From an uncultured Flavobacteriaceae bacterium (GTDB lineage Bacteria; Bacteroidota; Bacteroidia; Flavobacteriales; Flavobacteriaceae), in assembly GCA_937959395.1 (NCBI GenBank), contig CALGLR010000050.1:1-53407 (forward strand): a stretch of 53,407 bases of DNA, given 5' to 3'. Both the position numbers and the translations under genes were made by a program. Positions within the stretch are counted from its first letter, which is position 1, and each line of letters starts with the position of its first letter. Under the pieces are notes generated by a model, which was given only the letters and a program-made list of their open reading frames with translations, had not been told where the DNA came from and ran no database searches. Positions 9,382 to 18,712 of this stretch are shown here, in pieces.

Positions 9382-9585
9382 ATGAAATTATTATTACTCA
9401 CTTTAGGGCTTTTAGGAATTGCATTTGCAGGAATCGCAATAAAAATATGGGCTAAAAAAGATGGAGAATTTGCCGGAACTTGTGCTAGCCAAAACCCTAT
9501 GTTAAACAAAAGTGGTGAAGCTTGTGGTTTTTGTGGTAAACCTTCAGAAGAATTCGATTCTTGCAAAGAACCTCAACATTCTTAA
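9382..9585 (+). CDS. small cysteine-containing membrane protein
   Basis: A 67-residue protein with one N-terminal membrane segment (residues 2-23, rich in Leu, Gly, Ala, Ile) followed by a short soluble part containing four cysteines: GTCASQNP, ACGFCGKP with a CxxC, and DSCKEP. Proteins with the GEFAGTCASQNPML pattern occur beside glycosyltransferase genes in Flavobacteriaceae, to my knowledge without assigned function. The CxxC could bind metal or form a disulfide, but that is inference. It is six bases upstream of the glycosyltransferase and shares its promoter. Confidence 0.7.
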   Translation: MKLLLLTLGLLGIAFAGIAIKIWAKKDGEFAGTCASQNPMLNKSGEACGFCGKPSEEFDSCKEPQHS

Positions 9586-9591
9586 TATACA

Positions 9592-10704
9592 ATGCTTATG
9601 CTTGATGTCCTGTTCTACAGTTTTGTAGCTATAGTATGTATTCAAGTTATTTATTATCTCATACTCTTTGGTAATTTTGCATTTCTTAAACCTACAGAAC
9701 ATAAAACTAAATCTGTTCCCGTTTCAGTCATAATTTGCGCAAAAAATGAAGCTGAAAACTTAAACCGTTATTTACCTTCAATAGTAAACCAAAACCATCC
9801 CAATTATGAAGTCGTCTTAATTAATGATTCTTCAAATGATGACACTTTAAAAATCATGAATCATTTTGCATCAATTCATGATAATATCAAAATTGTAGAT
9901 GTAAAAAAAGTTGAAGCCTTTTGGGGTAAAAAAAAATATGCTTTAACTCTTGGTATAAAAGCGAGTAAGTATGATCATTTATTATTTACAGATGCAGATT
10001 GCGAAGTTGTTTCCCCATATTGGATATCTCAAATGACAGCTCAATTCAATAAAAATAGTACTATAATACTAGGTTATGGTGGGTATTTTAAAATTAAGAA
10101 CTCTTTCATTAATAAACTAATTCGTTATGAAACCTTACTTACTGCGGTTCAATACTTTTCTTATGCAAAAATAAGGCTACCTTATATGGGCGTTGGTCGT
10201 AATTTAGCCTATCATAAAGATGAGTTTTTTAAAACTAATGGATTTATTAATCATCTCGATATTCGTTCTGGAGATGACGATTTATTTATAAACGAAGCGG
10301 CAACAAACACTAATACAGAAATTTGTTTTTCGCCAAATAGTATGACGTTATCGCAACCAAAACAAACATTTGAAGAATGGATTACTCAAAAAAGACGTCA
10401 TATATCTACAGCAAAACATTATAAATTAAAACATAAATTATTATTGGGCCTGTTCTATTGCTCTCAATTACTTTTTTGGCTTTTAGCAACAATCTTATTA
10501 ATCGCTCAATTTTATTGGGAATTTATATTAGCTTTAATAATAATACGCTTTATAGCAGTATTTATTACGCTATATTCTTCTTCTAAAAAACTAAACGAAA
10601 CTAACCTTATTGTTCTAACACCCGTTTTAGAATTATTTTTAATTCTTTCGCAATTTGGTATATTTATAACTAATCTTATTTCAAAACCTAAACATTGGAA
10701 ATAA
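9592..10704 (+). CDS. membrane-associated family 2 glycosyltransferase
   Basis: A 370-residue protein with an N-terminal membrane helix (4-26), a GT-A domain (VSVIICAKNEAENL near 45, NDSSNDDT near 80, and the FTDADCEV acidic motif near 130) and three C-terminal membrane helices (about 280-360). A QKRRH motif after the domain resembles the Q/RxxRW acceptor motif of processive GT2 enzymes. It probably adds a sugar to a lipid or polysaccharide at the inner membrane; the substrate cannot be told. The 3' end overlaps the following sigma factor gene by ten bases. Confidence 0.85.
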   Translation: MLMLDVLFYSFVAIVCIQVIYYLILFGNFAFLKPTEHKTKSVPVSVIICAKNEAENLNRYLPSIVNQNHPNYEVVLINDSSNDDTLKIMNHFASIHDNIKIVDVKKVEAFWGKKKYALTLGIKASKYDHLLFTDADCEVVSPYWISQMTAQFNKNSTIILGYGGYFKIKNSFINKLIRYETLLTAVQYFSYAKIRLPYMGVGRNLAYHKDEFFKTNGFINHLDIRSGDDDLFINEAATNTNTEICFSPNSMTLSQPKQTFEEWITQKRRHISTAKHYKLKHKLLLGLFYCSQLLFWLLATILLIAQFYWEFILALIIIRFIAVFITLYSSSKKLNETNLIVLTPVLELFLILSQFGIFITNLISKPKHWK

Positions 10705-11243
10705 CTGAAGCCATAAACAGGGCAAAAAAAAATGATCAAAAAGCCTTTAATTTTTTACTTAATAAGTTTTGGGATAGCGTCTATGGTTTTCAATTAAAAA
10801 GAATTGAAAACGAGAACCAAGCAGAAGATATTTCAATAAGAACTTTTTCTAAAGCTTTTGATAAAATTGACACTTATAATGAAGACTATAAATTTGGAAC
10901 ATGGTTAATTACCATTTCTAAAAATATTCATATTGACTTACTTCGTAAAGAAAAAAGCTCTATTCGTTCAAAAATGTCTAATGCAGAAGATCATTCTAAT
11001 TATGACATTCTAGATGAATCACCTTCAGCTGAAGATAAAATCATAACAGAACAGAATTTAGCACAACTTTTAAGGGATATAAAAAAACTAAAACCCCATT
11101 ATCAAGAAGTTATAAACTTGAGATATTTCCAAGAACTATCTTATAAAGAGATTTCAGAAGAAATAAACGAATCAATAAATAACGTAAAAGTTAAACTATT
11201 ACGCGCAAAAAAATTACTAGCCGAAATTATTCAAAAAAATTAA
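10695..11243 (+). CDS. sigma-70 family (ECF-like) sigma factor
   Basis: A 182-residue protein with region 2 (FNFLLNKFWDSVYGF, then NQAEDISIRTFSKAFDKI and FGTWLITISKNIHIDLLR) and region 4 (LKPHYQEVINLRYFQELSYKEISEEINESINNVKVKLLRAKKLL). The start is TTG, overlapping the last three codons and stop of the glycosyltransferase gene, so translation is probably coupled to it. No anti-sigma gene follows, unlike the sigma factor at 7,700. It may regulate envelope polysaccharide genes, which is inference from position only. Confidence 0.85.
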   Translation: MEITEAINRAKKNDQKAFNFLLNKFWDSVYGFQLKRIENENQAEDISIRTFSKAFDKIDTYNEDYKFGTWLITISKNIHIDLLRKEKSSIRSKMSNAEDHSNYDILDESPSAEDKIITEQNLAQLLRDIKKLKPHYQEVINLRYFQELSYKEISEEINESINNVKVKLLRAKKLLAEIIQKN

Positions 11244-11333
11244 TTCTTTAACATATAGTTCTTTTCTTATAACTTTTTAAACTAGAGAATAGTTTAGTTT
11301 GTTTTAGTCGTTTCTAATTAATAGAAATACTCT

Positions 11334-11341
11334 TATCTTTG
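11334..11341 (+). promoter_or_regulatory. -7 promoter box of lipA
   Basis: TATCTTTG is an exact -7 consensus match 19 bases before the lipA ATG at 11361. No -33 TTG at normal spacing is obvious. Confidence 0.6.
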
Positions 11342-11360
11342 TAGCACGAAAAATGGCCTT

Positions 11361-12239
11361 ATGAATACTAAAAAAGCTTCAAATATATTACCTAAAAAAC
11401 AAGCTAAACCCAAATGGCTTCGTGTAAAATTACCAACAGGAAAAAAATACACAGAACTTAGAGGTTTAGTTGATAAGTATAACTTAAATACCATTTGTAC
11501 ATCGGGAAGTTGCCCAAATATGGGAGAATGCTGGGGAGAAGGAACGGCTACATTTATGATTCTTGGAAATATCTGTACACGTTCTTGTGGGTTTTGCGGT
11601 GTTAAAACGGGCCGTCCAGAATCTGTAGATTGGGACGAACCAGAAAAAGTAGCCAGATCTATAAAGATCATGAATATAAAACATGCGGTTTTAACAAGTG
11701 TAGATCGTGATGATTTAAAAGACATGGGAAGTATTATGTGGTCGGAAACAGTAAAAGCGGTTCGTAGAATGAATCCTAATATAACATTAGAAACTCTTAT
11801 CCCAGACTTTCAAGGTGTAGAAAAACATATAGATAGAATAATAAAAGTCGCTCCAGAAGTCGTTTCTCATAATATAGAAACTGTTCGTCGTTTAACCAGA
11901 GAAGTAAGAATACAAGCCAAATATGATAAAAGCTTAGGAGTTTTAAACTATTTAAAACAACAAGGACAACGTAGAACAAAATCTGGCATTATGCTAGGTC
12001 TAGGAGAAACAAGAGAAGAAGTTATAGAGACGCTACATGATCTTAGAGATAATAATGTAGATGTAGTAACTATAGGACAATATTTACAGCCTAGTAAAAA
12101 GCATTTACCTGTTAAACAATTTATACTACCAACACAGTTTGAAGAGTATAAAAAAATTGGTTTAGATTTAGGTTTTCGCCATGTAGAAAGTAGCGCACTT
12201 GTTCGCTCATCTTACAAAGCACAAAAACATATAAACTAA
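11361..12239 (+). CDS. lipA: lipoyl synthase
   Basis: Radical SAM enzyme that inserts two sulfurs into octanoyl groups on lipoyl domains. In the 292-residue protein the auxiliary-cluster cysteines are at 46, 51 and 57 (CTSGSCPNMGEC) and the radical SAM CX3CX2C is at 72, 76 and 79 (CTRSCGFC). The C-terminal RSSY motif supplies the serine ligand of the auxiliary cluster. Length and all motifs fit LipA. The gapA-like gene follows by 12 bases, so the two are probably co-transcribed, giving a lipoate/central-metabolism pair. Confidence 0.97.
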   Translation: MNTKKASNILPKKQAKPKWLRVKLPTGKKYTELRGLVDKYNLNTICTSGSCPNMGECWGEGTATFMILGNICTRSCGFCGVKTGRPESVDWDEPEKVARSIKIMNIKHAVLTSVDRDDLKDMGSIMWSETVKAVRRMNPNITLETLIPDFQGVEKHIDRIIKVAPEVVSHNIETVRRLTREVRIQAKYDKSLGVLNYLKQQGQRRTKSGIMLGLGETREEVIETLHDLRDNNVDVVTIGQYLQPSKKHLPVKQFILPTQFEEYKKIGLDLGFRHVESSALVRSSYKAQKHIN

Positions 12240-12251
12240 TTATTTATTTAA

Positions 12252-13250
12252 ATGATTAAAATAGCTATTAATGGTTTTGGTCGTATAGGAAGGCGTGTCT
12301 TTAGATTATTACAAGACCATAAAAATGTGCAAATTGTTGCCATTAATGATCTTGCCGATTCTAAAACATTAAGTCATTTACTTAAATATGATAGTATTCA
12401 TGGCATTATAAAAGCAGAAATAACACACGATGCGAAAAATATTATTGTTAATGGGAATGCAATTCCCTTACTTAATAGTAAACAAATAGAAACAATAAAC
12501 TGGAAACCTTTCAGTCCCGATTTTGTTATAGAAGCTACTGGAAAATTTAAAACCTCTGAATCTTTAAATTTTCATATAAAAAATGGAGCTAAACGTATTA
12601 TTTTAAGTGTTCCGCCAATTGAAGACGATATTAAAACTATTGTTTTTGGAGTTAATAATGATAGCATAAAAGGGAACGAAACCATACTTTCTAATGCTTC
12701 TTGTACAACTAATAATGCAGCACCAATGATTCACATAATAAATGAATTATGTGGTATTAATCAGGCATACATAACAACAATACATTCCTATACTACAGAT
12801 CAAAGTTTACATGATCAACCACATCGCGATTTAAGACGTGCTAGAGCAGCTGGGCAGTCTATAGTTCCAACGACCACAGGAGCAGCAAAAGCACTTACAA
12901 AAATATTTCCAGAATTATCCAATGTTATTGGTGGTTGTGGTATTAGAGTTCCTGTTGCTAATGGATCGTTAACTGATATTACATTTAATGTAAAAGAAAA
13001 GGTTACCATTCAAGAAATTAATAACGCTTTTAAAATTGCATCCAAAACAACTTTCAAAAACATCTTAGAATATACTGAAGATCCAATTGTATCTATTGAT
13101 ATTGTTGGTAATACCCATTCTTGTATTTTTGATTCACAGATGACTTCTGTGATTGGAAACATGGTAAAAATAATAGGTTGGTACGATAATGAGACTGGAT
13201 ATTCTAGCAGAATTATTGATCTAATATTCAATTTATCGGAAAAAAACTGA
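12252..13250 (+). CDS. gap: type I glyceraldehyde-3-phosphate dehydrogenase
   Basis: A 332-residue NAD(P)-dependent enzyme of glycolysis/gluconeogenesis. The Rossmann motif NGFGRIGR is at 8-15, catalytic Cys151 in SNASCTTN, the histidine in TTIHSYTTDQ, and the phosphate-binding SIVPTTTGAAKAL follows. The usual sequence after the active cysteine is CTTNCLAP; here it is CTTNNAAPM, so the non-catalytic second cysteine is missing. I infer this may be a second, perhaps biosynthetic, GAPDH paralog rather than the main glycolytic one. Confidence 0.93.
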   Translation: MIKIAINGFGRIGRRVFRLLQDHKNVQIVAINDLADSKTLSHLLKYDSIHGIIKAEITHDAKNIIVNGNAIPLLNSKQIETINWKPFSPDFVIEATGKFKTSESLNFHIKNGAKRIILSVPPIEDDIKTIVFGVNNDSIKGNETILSNASCTTNNAAPMIHIINELCGINQAYITTIHSYTTDQSLHDQPHRDLRRARAAGQSIVPTTTGAAKALTKIFPELSNVIGGCGIRVPVANGSLTDITFNVKEKVTIQEINNAFKIASKTTFKNILEYTEDPIVSIDIVGNTHSCIFDSQMTSVIGNMVKIIGWYDNETGYSSRIIDLIFNLSEKN

Positions 13251-13269
13251 CTTTTATCGGATAAATATT

Positions 13270-13277
13270 TATATTTG
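13270..13277 (+). promoter_or_regulatory. -7 promoter box of the hybrid kinase gene
   Basis: TATATTTG is an exact -7 match 18 bases upstream of the ATG at 13296. Confidence 0.55.
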
Positions 13278-13295
13278 TCATTATAGCCACGAAAT

Positions 13296-15530
13296 ATGAA
13301 GTCCCGTTTCAATAAACTTATTTTATCAATATTACTTCTTATCTGCTTTTCTACAGCAGGGCAGAATGCTATAGATTTAACTAAAGACAAAACTTTAAAA
13401 AAGATTTCTGCTATTACAGAGTCTGCTCAAAACAACATTTCAGCAAAAAATTATTTCAAAGCTCAAGAAGAATTAACCAGCGCTCTTGAATTAGCGAGAT
13501 CTATAGACGATAAAAAAAGTATTGGACTTATCAATTCTAAAATTGGTAAAATCAAATATGAAATGGAAGAATATGAGGATGCAATTGGCTACCTTATAAT
13601 GGCAGTAGAAGAACAACGTTATGTTGAAGACACAGCAAATTTAGCTAACACCTATAAAACTTTTGGTTATGTGTATATGAATCTAAAAGATTATAGTCAA
13701 GCACAAGACTATTTCAAATCTGCTCACTTATTATTTAAGAAACAAGATTTAAATAGTTATGATGCAGAAGCATTATTAGCTAGTGGTAAAGCCTATAATG
13801 CGGTTGAAAATTTTGAAGATGCAAAAGCTCAGTTTAATCTATCTATTTCAATTGCAAAACGTAATAAGCTTAATAAAATATTAAGTAGTGGTTTTATTAA
13901 TTTAGGTTACTCAGAATCAAAATTAGGAGATAACGATTTAGGAATTGAAACAGTAAATAGAGGGATTTATATCGCTAAAAAGAATAATTATACTGGAATA
14001 TTAAAAGATGGACTATACATTCTTAGTGATTTAAATGACCGCGCTGGTAACCATAAACTGGCTAATACGTATTTAAAACAACATTTAAAACTATCGGATT
14101 CACTTTTAGATGTCAAACGTAAAAGCTTATCTGCAGAGCAACGTTTAAAGTTAGTGAGTAAGACCCATGCCGAACTACAAGACGAGGAAATATCTGATTT
14201 AGAAGATGCTAGTGGTCAATCTACATTAGATCAATTAACAACAATATTAAGTATTGCTCTTATTACCATATTATCATTACTAACGCTTTCATTATATAAA
14301 AATAATAACATTAGATTAAAATCTAATAATGTTTTACATAAAAAGAATAGTGAATTAATCACAGCTAAAGAAAAAGCAGAAATAGCTGCAAAAACCAAAG
14401 CAAACTTCCTTTCTACTGTAACACACGAACTAAGAACTCCTTTGTATGCAGTAACAGGCTTAACAAATATGCTATTGGATGAAGATCCAAAACCTGAGCA
14501 AATTCAGCATTTAAAATCTTTAAAATTTTCTGGTGAATACTTATTAACGTTTATTAATGATATTCTTCAAATTAATAAAATTGAAGCCAACAAAGTAGAT
14601 ATTGAACCTGAGGTTTTTGATCTTAAAAAGAAAATGGCCAATGTGATATCTGCATTAAAAAATTCTGCCGATGATAATAATATAAAATTACATTTAGAAT
14701 ACGACGAGGATCTTCCTTTAAATTACAATGCCGATCAATTAAAAATATCTCAAATTTTAATTAACTTAATAGGTAACTCTATTAAATTCACCAAAGATGG
14801 TGATATATGGATTAGAGCCACTAAGTTAGATGAAACCGATGGTATTTACAACGTACGTTTTGAAGTTCAGGATAATGGTATTGGAATAAGTGAAGAAAAA
14901 CAACAGCACATGTTTGAGAGTTTCTCTCAAGGCTCTATTCAAATTAATCGAAAATATGGTGGTACCGGTCTAGGACTCTCTATCGTAAAAGGATTAATTG
15001 AAATTATGAAAGGTAAAATCTATTTAAAAAGTAAATTAGGCGTAGGGTCTAGTTTCTATTTCGAAGTACCTATGAAATATACAGATCAAGTTATTCAGGA
15101 AAGTAAAGCGACTTATTTTAAAGATGTTAATGAAATTGAATTAAGTACTGTAAAAATATTAGTTGTTGAAGACAACAAAATAAACCAAATGATTACAAAA
15201 AAGATTCTTAACAAAATGAGTCTTAATTGCGAGGTTGTAGATAACGGTGAAGATGCCGTAGATATGATTAAAAATAATACTTACGATATTGTTTTAATGG
15301 ATATTCATATGCCAGGAATTAGTGGTATTGAAGCCACTAAAATTGTTAGAACTTTCGATAAAGATCTTACTATTTTTGCACTTACTGCGGTAACCATTGA
15401 AGACCGAATGCAAGAATTTGAAGACGCAGGGTTTACAGATATTATCCCAAAACCTTTCAAACAAGAAGATTTTGAACGTAAGTTATTTAATGCATTAATG
15501 GGAGATAAAGTAGAACCTAAAGTGTCTTAA
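13296..15530 (+). CDS. TPR hybrid histidine kinase
   Basis: A 744-residue sensor. Signal peptide to about 22; tetratricopeptide repeats (about 40-275) facing the periplasm; one membrane helix (315-334); a coiled linker; a HisKA domain with phospho-acceptor His377 in THELRTPL; an HATPase domain with N-box LIGNSIKFTK (491-500), DNGIGIS and GGTGLGLSIV; and a C-terminal receiver with EDNKINQ and phospho-acceptor Asp669 (LMDIHMPG). It should sense an envelope signal through the TPRs and pass phosphate within the protein. No separate response regulator gene is adjacent. Its last 14 bases overlap the 3' end of convergent lpxK. Confidence 0.92.
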   Translation: MKSRFNKLILSILLLICFSTAGQNAIDLTKDKTLKKISAITESAQNNISAKNYFKAQEELTSALELARSIDDKKSIGLINSKIGKIKYEMEEYEDAIGYLIMAVEEQRYVEDTANLANTYKTFGYVYMNLKDYSQAQDYFKSAHLLFKKQDLNSYDAEALLASGKAYNAVENFEDAKAQFNLSISIAKRNKLNKILSSGFINLGYSESKLGDNDLGIETVNRGIYIAKKNNYTGILKDGLYILSDLNDRAGNHKLANTYLKQHLKLSDSLLDVKRKSLSAEQRLKLVSKTHAELQDEEISDLEDASGQSTLDQLTTILSIALITILSLLTLSLYKNNNIRLKSNNVLHKKNSELITAKEKAEIAAKTKANFLSTVTHELRTPLYAVTGLTNMLLDEDPKPEQIQHLKSLKFSGEYLLTFINDILQINKIEANKVDIEPEVFDLKKKMANVISALKNSADDNNIKLHLEYDEDLPLNYNADQLKISQILINLIGNSIKFTKDGDIWIRATKLDETDGIYNVRFEVQDNGIGISEEKQQHMFESFSQGSIQINRKYGGTGLGLSIVKGLIEIMKGKIYLKSKLGVGSSFYFEVPMKYTDQVIQESKATYFKDVNEIELSTVKILVVEDNKINQMITKKILNKMSLNCEVVDNGEDAVDMIKNNTYDIVLMDIHMPGISGIEATKIVRTFDKDLTIFALTAVTIEDRMQEFEDAGFTDIIPKPFKQEDFERKLFNALMGDKVEPKVS

Positions 15531-16527
15531 TAACAAACTCTTTCACCAATTTATCAAACTTCTCTTTCTCGTTTATAATAATTTCAATAGGAATATAATA
15601 GAGATTGTTTTTCAAACTATCAAACACTTTTAATCTCGAATAATCTTTTTCAGTAGTAACTATTACTTCTTTTTTATTAAATTGAATGACGTCTTTTTCA
15701 GTAAAACGATAATGGTCTTTATATTCAATATGATTAAATTTTAATCCTTTCGATTTCAAAAAATTAACCAAAGGATTAGCATTAGCAATTCCAGTAACCA
15801 ACGTAAAGCCTGATAATGATTCTAAGGGAATAGAATCATTAATTCCAATACCGCTTTTAGGATAACTAATTGAGCTAAAAAACAACTCTTGATTGGTATT
15901 AGGTTTAATTTTATTTTTAATTACTTCTTTTTCTTTATCAGATAAATCAATAGGACATTTAGTTATCACTATTAATTGCGCACGTTTTGCGCCTTTTCTT
16001 GGTTCTCTTAAATTACCTAAAGGGAGCACCCAATCGTTTGTATAGAGATTAGAATATGTAGATAACAAAATGGTAAGGCCTGCACTTACTTTTCTATGTT
16101 GATAAGCATCATCAAGTAATATAACTTCTGGTTTTAATGGAGAATCAAGAAGTTGTGTTATTCCTTTTTGTCTATCCTCAGAAACAGAAACCATGATATC
16201 TTTACCATACTTTGAATAAAACTGAAAAGGTTCATCTCCAAGCGTTAAAGCCGTAGCAGTATGATCACCTAAAATATACCCTTTGGTTTGTCTTCCATAT
16301 CCTCTGCTTAGCGTAACAACTTTGTAATCCTGCTTAAGTAAGCGAACTAAATATTCTATCATTGGGCTTTTACCAGTTCCTCCTGCACTTAAATTGCCCA
16401 CACATATTAATGGCAAATCGTATGATTTTGAGGATTTAATCCCTTTATCATATAATTTATTTCTAACCCAAGTAACTATATAATAGATGGGTGTAAAAGG
16501 AAAAAATAGGTAACGTAATAATTGCAT
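15517..16527 (-). CDS. lpxK: tetraacyldisaccharide 4'-kinase
   Basis: Inner-membrane kinase that phosphorylates the lipid A disaccharide. The 336-residue protein has an N-terminal membrane-associating helix (LLRYLFFPFTPIYYIVTW), the P-loop GNLSAGGTGKSP near residues 43-54, LSRGYGRQTKGY, and LDDAYQHRKV with the acidic pair. This fits LpxK of Bacteroidetes. It converges on, and overlaps by 14 bases, the hybrid histidine kinase gene, and diverges from the NIF3-like gene 86 bases away. Confidence 0.95.
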   Translation of the reverse strand: MQLLRYLFFPFTPIYYIVTWVRNKLYDKGIKSSKSYDLPLICVGNLSAGGTGKSPMIEYLVRLLKQDYKVVTLSRGYGRQTKGYILGDHTATALTLGDEPFQFYSKYGKDIMVSVSEDRQKGITQLLDSPLKPEVILLDDAYQHRKVSAGLTILLSTYSNLYTNDWVLPLGNLREPRKGAKRAQLIVITKCPIDLSDKEKEVIKNKIKPNTNQELFFSSISYPKSGIGINDSIPLESLSGFTLVTGIANANPLVNFLKSKGLKFNHIEYKDHYRFTEKDVIQFNKKEVIVTTEKDYSRLKVFDSLKNNLYYIPIEIIINEKEKFDKLVKEFVIKTL

Positions 16528-16547
16528 ATAAGCGAAAGTAAAAATTT

Positions 16548-16555
16548 TATCTTTG
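16548..16555 (+). promoter_or_regulatory. -7 promoter box of the NIF3-like operon
   Basis: TATCTTTG is an exact match to TAnnTTTG, 58 bases before the ATG at 16614. Confidence 0.55.
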
Positions 16556-16613
16556 TTACAAACAATTAATTTGGTATTATAAACTTTTAAAACATAGTAT
16601 TAAGTCTAAAAAT

Positions 16614-17708
16614 ATGACAGTACAAGAAGTAATAAATATAATTGAAGCCGAAGCACCATTAACTTACGCAGAAGATTTTGATAATGTAGGACTCTTAGTA
16701 GGAGATAAAAAACGAAAAGTTACTAATGTATTGGTAACACTAGATACATTAGAAGCTGTAGTAGACGAAGCCATAGATAAAGACTGCAACCTTATTATTA
16801 GTTTTCATCCTATCATTTTTAAAGGGTTAAAAAAAATAACAGGAAAGAATTATGTAGAGCGCGTGGTTTTAAAAGCCATAAAGCATGATATTGCTATTTA
16901 TGCCATTCATACTGCTTTAGATAATGCAATAAATGGTGTTAACGATATAATATGCGATAACTTAAAACTTAAAAACAAGCGCATTTTAATACCGCAATCT
17001 AATACTATCAAAAAATTAACCACTTATGCGCCTCAAAATGAAGCAGGAAATTTAAGAGAAGCTCTTTTTAAAGCAGGAGCTGGAGAAATAGGTAATTATT
17101 CTAACTGTAGCTTTAATACAGATGGCATGGGAACTTATAAAGGAAATCAAGATTCTAACCCCACAAAAGGTAAAAAAGAAATAGAGCATAACGAACAAGA
17201 AACTAAAATCACAGTCACTTTTGCGAAACATTTAGAATCAAAAATTTTAAAAACGTTATTTAATACACACTCATACGAAGAAGTTGCTTATGAAATAGTG
17301 ACATTAGAAAATAAGAATCAAAATATAGGCATGGGAATGATTGGGGAGCTTGAAAAACCGATGCAAGAAGAAGCCTTTTTATCTTATTTAAAAAACACAA
17401 TGAATACTAAAATAGTAAGACACTCTAAACTATTAGGAAAATCTATAAAAAAAGTAGCTGTTTTAGGTGGTTCTGGAAGTTTTGCAATAAATAATGCAAA
17501 AGCTTCTGGTGCAGATATTTTTATAACTGCGGATTTAAAATATCATGACTTCTTTTCTGCAGAAAATGCTATTATTTTAGCAGATATTGGCCATTATGAA
17601 AGCGAACAGTACACAAAAAATGGTTTAGTTTCAATACTTACAAAAAAAATCACTAATTTTGCCATCATTTTATCACAAACAAATACCAATCCAGTTAAGT
17701 ATTTTTAA
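16614..17708 (+). CDS. NIF3-like metal-binding protein
   Basis: A 364-residue member of the NIF3/YbgI family (often named GTP cyclohydrolase 1 type 2 homolog). It has the N-terminal half with EAPLTYAEDFDNVGLLVG, SFHPIIFKG and IAIYAIHTALDNA, an inserted PII-like domain in the middle (about 125-240), and a C-terminal half with VAVLGGSGSFAI, ITADLKYHDFF and DIGHYESE. The histidines and acidic residues bind two metals in the family. The cellular role is not settled. The next gene starts two bases after the stop, so they form an operon, as is usual in Bacteroidetes. Confidence 0.9.
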   Translation: MTVQEVINIIEAEAPLTYAEDFDNVGLLVGDKKRKVTNVLVTLDTLEAVVDEAIDKDCNLIISFHPIIFKGLKKITGKNYVERVVLKAIKHDIAIYAIHTALDNAINGVNDIICDNLKLKNKRILIPQSNTIKKLTTYAPQNEAGNLREALFKAGAGEIGNYSNCSFNTDGMGTYKGNQDSNPTKGKKEIEHNEQETKITVTFAKHLESKILKTLFNTHSYEEVAYEIVTLENKNQNIGMGMIGELEKPMQEEAFLSYLKNTMNTKIVRHSKLLGKSIKKVAVLGGSGSFAINNAKASGADIFITADLKYHDFFSAENAIILADIGHYESEQYTKNGLVSILTKKITNFAIILSQTNTNPVKYF

Positions 17709-17710
17709 AT

Positions 17711-18487
17711 ATGGCAAAGAAAGAAGTAACAGTTGAAGATCGCTTAAGATCTTTATACGATTTACAGTTAATCGATTCTAGAATAGATGAAATAAGAAGT
17801 GTTAGAGGAGAACTGCCTTTAGAAGTGAGCGATTTAGAAGATGAGGTTGCTGGACTTAATACCCGATTAGAAAAATTACAAACGAGTTTAAGTACTATTG
17901 ATGCTGATATAAGCAATAGAAAAAATTTAATTGAAGAATCTAAATCTTTAATTAAAAAATACAGTGAACAGCAAAAAAATGTTAGAAATAACAGAGAATT
18001 TAATTCATTGACTAAAGAAGTTGAATTTCAAGAATTAGAAATTCAATTAGCCGATAAACACATCAAGGAGTTTAAAGTACAAATTGAGCAGAAAAAAGAG
18101 GTTATTGATAAAACTAAATCTCATGTTAAAGCTCGTGAAGAACATTTAAAACATAAGAAAGGTGAATTACAAGAAATTCTTGCTGAAACTGAAAAAGAAG
18201 AACTAGCGCTTATCAAAAAATCTGAAGATTATAAAAAGAAGATTGAAGATCGCTTAGTAGCTGCTTATAATCGTATTCGTAAGAATGTTAAAAATGGTTT
18301 AGCAGTTGTACCAATTGAAAGAGGTGCTTCTGGTGGCTCTTATTTTACAATTCCACCGCAAATTCAAATGGAAATTGGTGCACGTAAAAAAATAATTACG
18401 GATGAGCACAGTGGACGTATTCTTGTTGATGAGCTTTTGGCTAATGAACAAAAAGACAAAATGACAAAAATGTTTAAAAGATTATAA
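17711..18487 (+). CDS. coiled-coil protein of the C4 zinc-ribbon family, lacking the cysteines
   Basis: A 258-residue cytoplasmic protein with a long antiparallel coiled coil (about 10-185) and a C-terminal domain of the zinc-ribbon (CT398/YbgI-partner) family. The four expected zinc cysteines are absent: the first CxxC position reads S207-GG-S210 and the second reads D231-EH-S234, in RGASGGSYF and TDEHSGRIL. The fold outline (NGLAVVPIERG, IPPQIQMEI, GRILVD) is intact. Co-transcription with the NIF3-like gene is the usual Bacteroidetes arrangement. Its function is unknown; loss of zinc binding here is my inference. Confidence 0.85.
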   Translation: MAKKEVTVEDRLRSLYDLQLIDSRIDEIRSVRGELPLEVSDLEDEVAGLNTRLEKLQTSLSTIDADISNRKNLIEESKSLIKKYSEQQKNVRNNREFNSLTKEVEFQELEIQLADKHIKEFKVQIEQKKEVIDKTKSHVKAREEHLKHKKGELQEILAETEKEELALIKKSEDYKKKIEDRLVAAYNRIRKNVKNGLAVVPIERGASGGSYFTIPPQIQMEIGARKKIITDEHSGRILVDELLANEQKDKMTKMFKRL

Positions 18488-18510
18488 GCATTACTTAATA
18501 ATATATTTAA

Positions 18511-18541
18511 AAGCTTCTGTTTCTACAGAAGCTTTTTTTTT
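18511..18541 (+). terminator. intrinsic terminator of the NIF3-like operon
   Basis: A 10-bp stem AAGCTTCTGT / ACAGAAGCTT with a TTCT loop is followed by a run of T, 23 bases after the coiled-coil gene. Confidence 0.9.
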
Positions 18542-18712
18542 ACCATTTTAGCAAAACTTTAGGAAACCATCTGTTTAGGTTTTCTAACTTTATCCGACTT
18601 AGTAAATAAATTTACATTAGTGTAATTCATATTCATTTTTAAATTATGAATATTAAAACAAATAAAAATAACAACTTTAACTAAACAGATACCCGTCTAC
18701 GCGGAAAAAAAG

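Noticed and set aside
18630-18656. Inverted repeat ATATTCAT / ATGAATAT upstream of msrA
   Set aside because: Eight AT-only pairs in AT-rich DNA are expected by chance and no second copy is seen.
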